8,092 nt of DNA from Bacteroidota bacterium (lineage in GTDB: Bacteria; CLD3; SB21): assembly GCA_020438245.1 (NCBI GenBank), contig JAGQUY010000032.1, forward strand, positions 1 to 8,092. Direction: 5' to 3'. Position numbers and translations under genes: made by a program. The notes under the pieces were generated by a model. It had not been told where the DNA came from. It worked only from the letters and a program-made list of their open reading frames with translations, and searched no databases. Positions 4,799 to 8,092 of the stretch are shown here, piece by piece; the first letter of the stretch is position 1, and each line of letters starts with the position of its first letter.

Positions 4799-7575
4799 GC
4801 GCTTGCCCCCGTCCTTTTTTTCTTACTCGTTTCTTGGCCCACGGTCATCTTTGTATACAGTTCAAACAGCTTTTCAAGCCGTTCTGTATCATTTCGAAAG
4901 CGCCGTCCAATATAGATCCGCTCCAGTACCTCGTCATTGCGCTCGTGCGCCTCCCGGAGATTGCCGGGCATTTTCTCAGGAACGTAAAGTTCCGCAATCG
5001 TCGCCGGGAAATGGGCTTCCCGCGCTAACAAGATGTCTTCGGCGCAGCGCGTCAGTTCAGCCTTATTCTTCTCGGTCAGCATTGGGATAGGGAAGGTGTT
5101 CCAGCCGAATGTGTTGGAGTAACGATATCGTGTTTCTAACTTACCGCACACGGCGGCAACCCAAACTAGGTGTAGTTTGGAATTAAAAATGGCAATGTTC
5201 CATAGTGGCGCGTCATAAAAAGCGAAGGCGCTGTCTGCAACGATGGTCCCAGGCTCTCCAACACTGAACGGGAGATATTCGCGGTTCTCCGAGCTGTGCC
5301 GAGGCACGACAATAGGAATCTCTGTGCCTGCTTGGCGGATTTCTTGGAACTTGTAAGGCTTCTTGGCCGATTCCACCGTGGCCGCTTTGGTGCTCTTAGC
5401 CCGAAAGGACCTAACTTTGGCTATCCTATCAGCAATGGCGGGCAAAAAATTGGCATCCTCTGCCTCATCGTCGCTAATCCACAGACAGTAGCGAAGCACT
5501 CCATCAATAGAATCGCTGGAACCCATAAGACGCCTGATGAAACGCGAGGAATCGGGTTCGCTCCTTATGAGGGCATATCGTTCTTCCGTGGACAGTATAA
5601 GTCCGCCATCATCAGTTGGTTTGCTGCCGTAATCCATGCTGGCCTGGCCACAAAGTGGTAATGACTCTTTACCGACGACGACATTTGGTCCTACAGCTAG
5701 ATAGGCGTTAATGTAGTCACCTTCCTTGGCAATCGAATTTCCACCCTCGTCGATTGAATATAGGCGGCGCGTTCTCCCGGGGTTAGCGGAAATGCCAACA
5801 ATGGCGACGGTTACCCCGGCATTGTGGCTGGCGAGGTTAGCCCACTTGAAAGAGGTGTGGGCGAAGACGATCTCGTGTCCCGTCTGAAAAATCAGCGGCC
5901 AAAGGTTGGGGACAATCTGGCCCTGATTGATCGAGTTTGTGGTTACGAAAGCGGCTGTAGATTTTGTGTGTGTGCCGTAGTCAGCTGCCTTCATAAACCA
6001 ACCCGCGACGTAATCTAGCATCTTCCAGCTTTTTGTACGGTGCTCGAAAATGGCCCGTAGGTCTCTTTTCTGCTCGTCGTTCTGCCACGTCGAGCCAAGG
6101 TAGGGCGGGTTTCCGCAGACATATGTCTCCCCGCCTTCGTTCTCGAAGTCGATCTGCGTCTGATCGAGTGGTGTGTTGAACAAGTCGTCACCGAGCAGCT
6201 TCACTCCCGTTCCAGTCGGCGGGCAGATACTCAGCCAGTCAAGCCGCAAAGCGTTACCGCACGTAATCCAGTTCTCTTTTTTCAGTGGAAGAACCTCAGC
6301 AAGAGCGAGCTTTTTACCGCGATAAAGAACGTCGCACTGATACTCGGCAATGATAAGAGCCAGCCGTGCGATTTCTGCGGGAAAGTCACGTAACTCAATG
6401 CCGCGAAAATTTGTGAGCGGGATTTCCGAGCGGTGGTCGGATTCGCCGCGACGCTTGTTGATCTCGGCCTCAATCGCCCGCATTCCCTTGTAGGCAATGA
6501 CGAGGAAATTGCCGCTGCCGCAGGCCGGATCGAAGACCCGGATACGCGACATGCGTTTACGGAGATTGAGCAACGTTCGGGCATTGTTTCCGGCTTCGTC
6601 GAGCCGCGCCCGGAGGTCGTCGAGGAACAGCGGATTCAGGACCTTCAGGATGTTCGGGACACTCGTGTAATGCATTCCAAGTGCGCCGCGTTCTTCGTCT
6701 TCGGCGACAGCCTGAATCATCGAGCCGAAGATGTCCGGGTTGATCCTCGTCCAGTCGAGATTGCCGATGTGCAGGAGGTAGGAACGCGCGATCTTGCTGA
6801 ATCGCGGCACGTCCATCCGTCCCGAGAAAAGGCCGCCATTCACATAGGGAAAGGTTTTTGCCCAACGAGGAAGATTGCTGCCTCCACGTTCCTCCAGTTT
6901 GGTGTTCATCGCGAGAAAAAGCGTTTCGATAACCTCGTGCGTGTTGGATGAGTCCCTCGCGCTCATCTTTTCCACAATGTTGGTTAAGCTCGCATCCTCG
7001 CCAAAAATGTCGGTATCCTCCGCGAAGAAGCAAAAGATCAACCGGCCCATGAAGTGGTTCATATCGGGCCGCCGCTTTTCTGTGCCCCATTCCGGGTTGT
7101 CCTTTAGCAACTCCACATAGAGCCGGTTCAGGCGGCTGGTCGCGCGGATATCGAACGAGCTTTCACGCAACTGCTGGACGGTTGTGATACCGGCTAGGGG
7201 GAGAAAGAACCCGAAATGGTCCGGAAAGTCACGGTAGGCGCAGGCGACGATCTCACCGCTCAACAGGTCTTCGGCTTCGAAGGTCTCCCCATCCGTTGCC
7301 AGAACGAACTTGGCCTTGGCACGCGCGGTCGCCGGACTTGCCTTCAACGCGGCCAAGGTCTTCGTGACCTCGCCAGGCGCAGCGACAGCGATATGGATAT
7401 TGTTGGTCTGAAGAACTCCGCCATTATCGGATTTATTGGACTCGCCCTTACGGAGCCGCTTGAGGGTCGTTTCCTTGTTGCCGAAGGCTTGCAGAAAGGC
7501 GAACGGGAATGCCTGAGGATCGAATGTCTCCTCAGCCAGCGCTGAAATTGCCTCCTCAATTTCAACTGCGTTCAT
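4795..7575 (-). CDS. MmeI-like class I SAM-dependent DNA methyltransferase (adenine-type NPPY), first gene of the restriction-like operon
   Basis: This 926-residue protein is close to MmeI (about 920) in length and layout. GMHYTS (300-305) is the usual motif before the methyltransferase fold (motif X region). Motif I, VFDPACGSGNFL (347-358), binds S-adenosylmethionine. Motif IV, GNPPY (488-492), indicates exocyclic-amine methylation, probably N6-adenine. The part after about residue 620 should carry target recognition and ends in a helical tail. The block NTFGWNTFPIP (821-831) is typical of the family. The N-terminal 160 residues align by eye with MmeI's nuclease domain, but I find no D...ExK there; the equivalent stretch reads HIAVAAPGEV (61-70). 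The start follows a purine-rich AGGGAAGA sequence and has no gene close upstream. It probably supplies both modification and site recognition for the helicase and GIY-YIG proteins. I saw no controller-protein gene. Confidence 0.92.
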   Translation of the reverse strand: MNAVEIEEAISALAEETFDPQAFPFAFLQAFGNKETTLKRLRKGESNKSDNGGVLQTNNIHIAVAAPGEVTKTLAALKASPATARAKAKFVLATDGETFEAEDLLSGEIVACAYRDFPDHFGFFLPLAGITTVQQLRESSFDIRATSRLNRLYVELLKDNPEWGTEKRRPDMNHFMGRLIFCFFAEDTDIFGEDASLTNIVEKMSARDSSNTHEVIETLFLAMNTKLEERGGSNLPRWAKTFPYVNGGLFSGRMDVPRFSKIARSYLLHIGNLDWTRINPDIFGSMIQAVAEDEERGALGMHYTSVPNILKVLNPLFLDDLRARLDEAGNNARTLLNLRKRMSRIRVFDPACGSGNFLVIAYKGMRAIEAEINKRRGESDHRSEIPLTNFRGIELRDFPAEIARLALIIAEYQCDVLYRGKKLALAEVLPLKKENWITCGNALRLDWLSICPPTGTGVKLLGDDLFNTPLDQTQIDFENEGGETYVCGNPPYLGSTWQNDEQKRDLRAIFEHRTKSWKMLDYVAGWFMKAADYGTHTKSTAAFVTTNSINQGQIVPNLWPLIFQTGHEIVFAHTSFKWANLASHNAGVTVAIVGISANPGRTRRLYSIDEGGNSIAKEGDYINAYLAVGPNVVVGKESLPLCGQASMDYGSKPTDDGGLILSTEERYALIRSEPDSSRFIRRLMGSSDSIDGVLRYCLWISDDEAEDANFLPAIADRIAKVRSFRAKSTKAATVESAKKPYKFQEIRQAGTEIPIVVPRHSSENREYLPFSVGEPGTIVADSAFAFYDAPLWNIAIFNSKLHLVWVAAVCGKLETRYRYSNTFGWNTFPIPMLTEKNKAELTRCAEDILLAREAHFPATIAELYVPEKMPGNLREAHERNDEVLERIYIGRRFRNDTERLEKLFELYTKMTVGQETSKKKRTGASA

Positions 7576-7892
7576 TCTTCCCTTTCCCTATACGATCTAA
7601 CTATAAATTCCATCGAAATCTTCATCCTCTTTTCTGGAAAGTGATATTCATTCATTGCGCCGATGCCACTTTTTTACATCGCGCATAGAATCTTTCACTT
7701 TCCGGCTGCTAACACCCTTCCGGTCCCCTTCAAGAAGCGCCTCGTGCAAAGCCTAGCCTATTTCCCTTAAGGCATGAACTTTACACAGAATTCTCAATAA
7801 TTGAAATAAAGACCATATTTATTTGTATGAGGAGAAGAAGAAATTTAAAAAAAGGAAAGAATGAAAAAGATATTGGGTTTTCGTAATAACGG
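7576..7892. other. 317-base intergenic spacer, no intact gene
   Basis: This spacer lies between the methyltransferase start and the end of the next - strand gene. The promoter of the three-gene operon should lie here. The best -10-like matches on the - strand (TATAGT and TATAGG, about 15-30 bases before the start) lack a convincing -35, so I do not place it. The spacer also contains the antitoxin-like fragment described separately and a purine-rich + strand run at about 7829-7870. No tRNA, clear terminator or mobile-element end was seen. Composition is uneven: 7681-7740 is 32/60 G+C, but 7801-7860 is only 15/60. Confidence 0.5.
7648..7752 (-). pseudogene. Possible remnant of a ParD-like antitoxin (C-terminal fragment)
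   Basis: On the - strand, 34 codons run from 7752 to a TGA at 7650-7648, directly preceded in frame by TAG (7755-7753). The peptide begins ALHEALLEGDRKGVS and ends DVKKWHRRNE. The pattern [A/L]xxALxEGxxSG followed by a basic tail is what I recall from C-termini of ParD-type ribbon-helix-helix antitoxins. Here the N-terminal DNA-binding half is missing. Upstream of the TAG the same frame reads ALREIG for a few codons, but nothing like a ribbon-helix-helix follows. No toxin gene follows, because the methyltransferase begins 72 bases later. It may be a relic of a toxin-antitoxin locus into which the operon was inserted. The match is from memory on a short stretch and could be chance. Confidence 0.3.
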
Positions 7893-8092
7893 TTATCCGA
7901 CAAAATCAAATTCCTCGGCGCGTTCTAAAGACGGAGCATTAACCGGGAACCGATACCACTCTTTTTCAATAAAGCCCCCTACCCTATTAAACCGCCGATA
8001 CAAGCCATCACCTTCGATCATCGAGGACGGAAAGGCAAAGAAAAAAATATCCCCTTCGACATACACGGAGCGGAAGGCCATTCCCGGCTTGA
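7893..8092 (-). CDS. 3' part of an unrecognised gene (probably 5' partial)
   Basis: The frame ends at TAA (7895-7893) and stays open to the window edge. A methionine codon at 8081-8079 would give 62 residues, but only 11 bases precede it and they show no clear ribosome binding site. I therefore favour a start beyond the edge. The visible peptide is rich in aromatic residues and glycine, with FFFAFPSS, GDGLYRRF and KEWYRFPV, and ends EEFDFVG. There is no obvious membrane helix, and the alternation of hydrophobic and charged residues suggests a beta-rich fold. No family is recognised. It is on the same strand as the large operon but ends 317 bases before it and is less G+C rich. Confidence 0.5.
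   Translation of the reverse strand, partial: KPGMAFRSVYVEGDIFFFAFPSSMIEGDGLYRRFNRVGGFIEKEWYRFPVNAPSLERAEEFDFVG

Noticed and set aside
6433..7090. Overlapping open frames of 172 (+) and 177 (-) codons
   Set aside because: Both lie inside the methyltransferase gene, whose motifs are continuous through this stretch.
7576..7640. Promoter for the three-gene operon
   Set aside because: TATA-like hexamers are present, but none has a plausible -35 at 16-18 bases, so a precise site would be a guess.
7880..7900. Near-perfect palindrome ATAAC-C-GTTAT at the end of the last gene
   Set aside because: Only five base pairs per arm, no adjacent T-run, and it overlaps the stop codon; not convincing as a terminator or operator.
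1..8092. CRISPR array, tRNA or rRNA gene, insertion sequence, integrase
   Set aside because: No regularly spaced repeats, cloverleaf-like segment, transposase or recombinase motif was seen on either strand.

Overview
The window is probably from a proteobacterium; an alphaproteobacterium is plausible, but nothing here fixes the taxon. Base composition divides it into blocks. An AT-rich left part (about 1-1550; a sampled line at 541-600 is 22/60 G+C) meets a clearly richer block at about 1550-7575 (sampled lines mostly 50-70% G+C). An AT-rich spacer follows (7801-7860 is 15/60), then the end of another gene at about 48-50%. The rich block is one operon and looks like a horizontally acquired cassette.

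Left part, + strand: the 3' end of an unrecognised gene (2-160), then a 143-base gap with a good sigma70-type promoter (174-202) and an operator-like palindrome. Next come an SDH-family Clp-fold serine proteinase (304-1179) and an unrecognised 68-residue protein 18 bases behind it (1198-1404). These two form a small operon that converges on the large operon.

Middle, - strand: a three-gene operon read from 7575 to 1552. It encodes a 926-residue MmeI-like adenine-type DNA methyltransferase, a 687-residue DEAD/DEAH (DEFH) superfamily 2 helicase and a 396-residue GIY-YIG (T5orf172/MUG113-like) nuclease-family protein. The genes overlap by 4 and 8 bases, so they are probably translated together. 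The likely role is modification-dependent self/non-self discrimination, that is a restriction-like anti-phage or anti-plasmid system. The methyltransferase would recognise and mark sites, the helicase would translocate, and the GIY-YIG protein would cut. The methyltransferase appears to lack the D...ExK nuclease motif of single-chain MmeI, which fits cleavage being supplied by a separate subunit. From memory (unchecked), Bacillus subtilis yeeA-yeeB-yeeC has the same order of domains. The helicase C-terminus and the GIY-YIG N-terminus share a short module, a possible docking or DNA-binding element.

Right part: a 317-base spacer with no intact gene (7576-7892). It holds a fragment resembling the C-terminus of a ParD-like antitoxin (7648-7752) cut off by a stop codon, and a purine-rich tract. 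The last feature is the 3' part of an unrecognised - strand gene that probably continues past the window edge. No tRNA, rRNA, CRISPR array, insertion sequence or integrase was seen.
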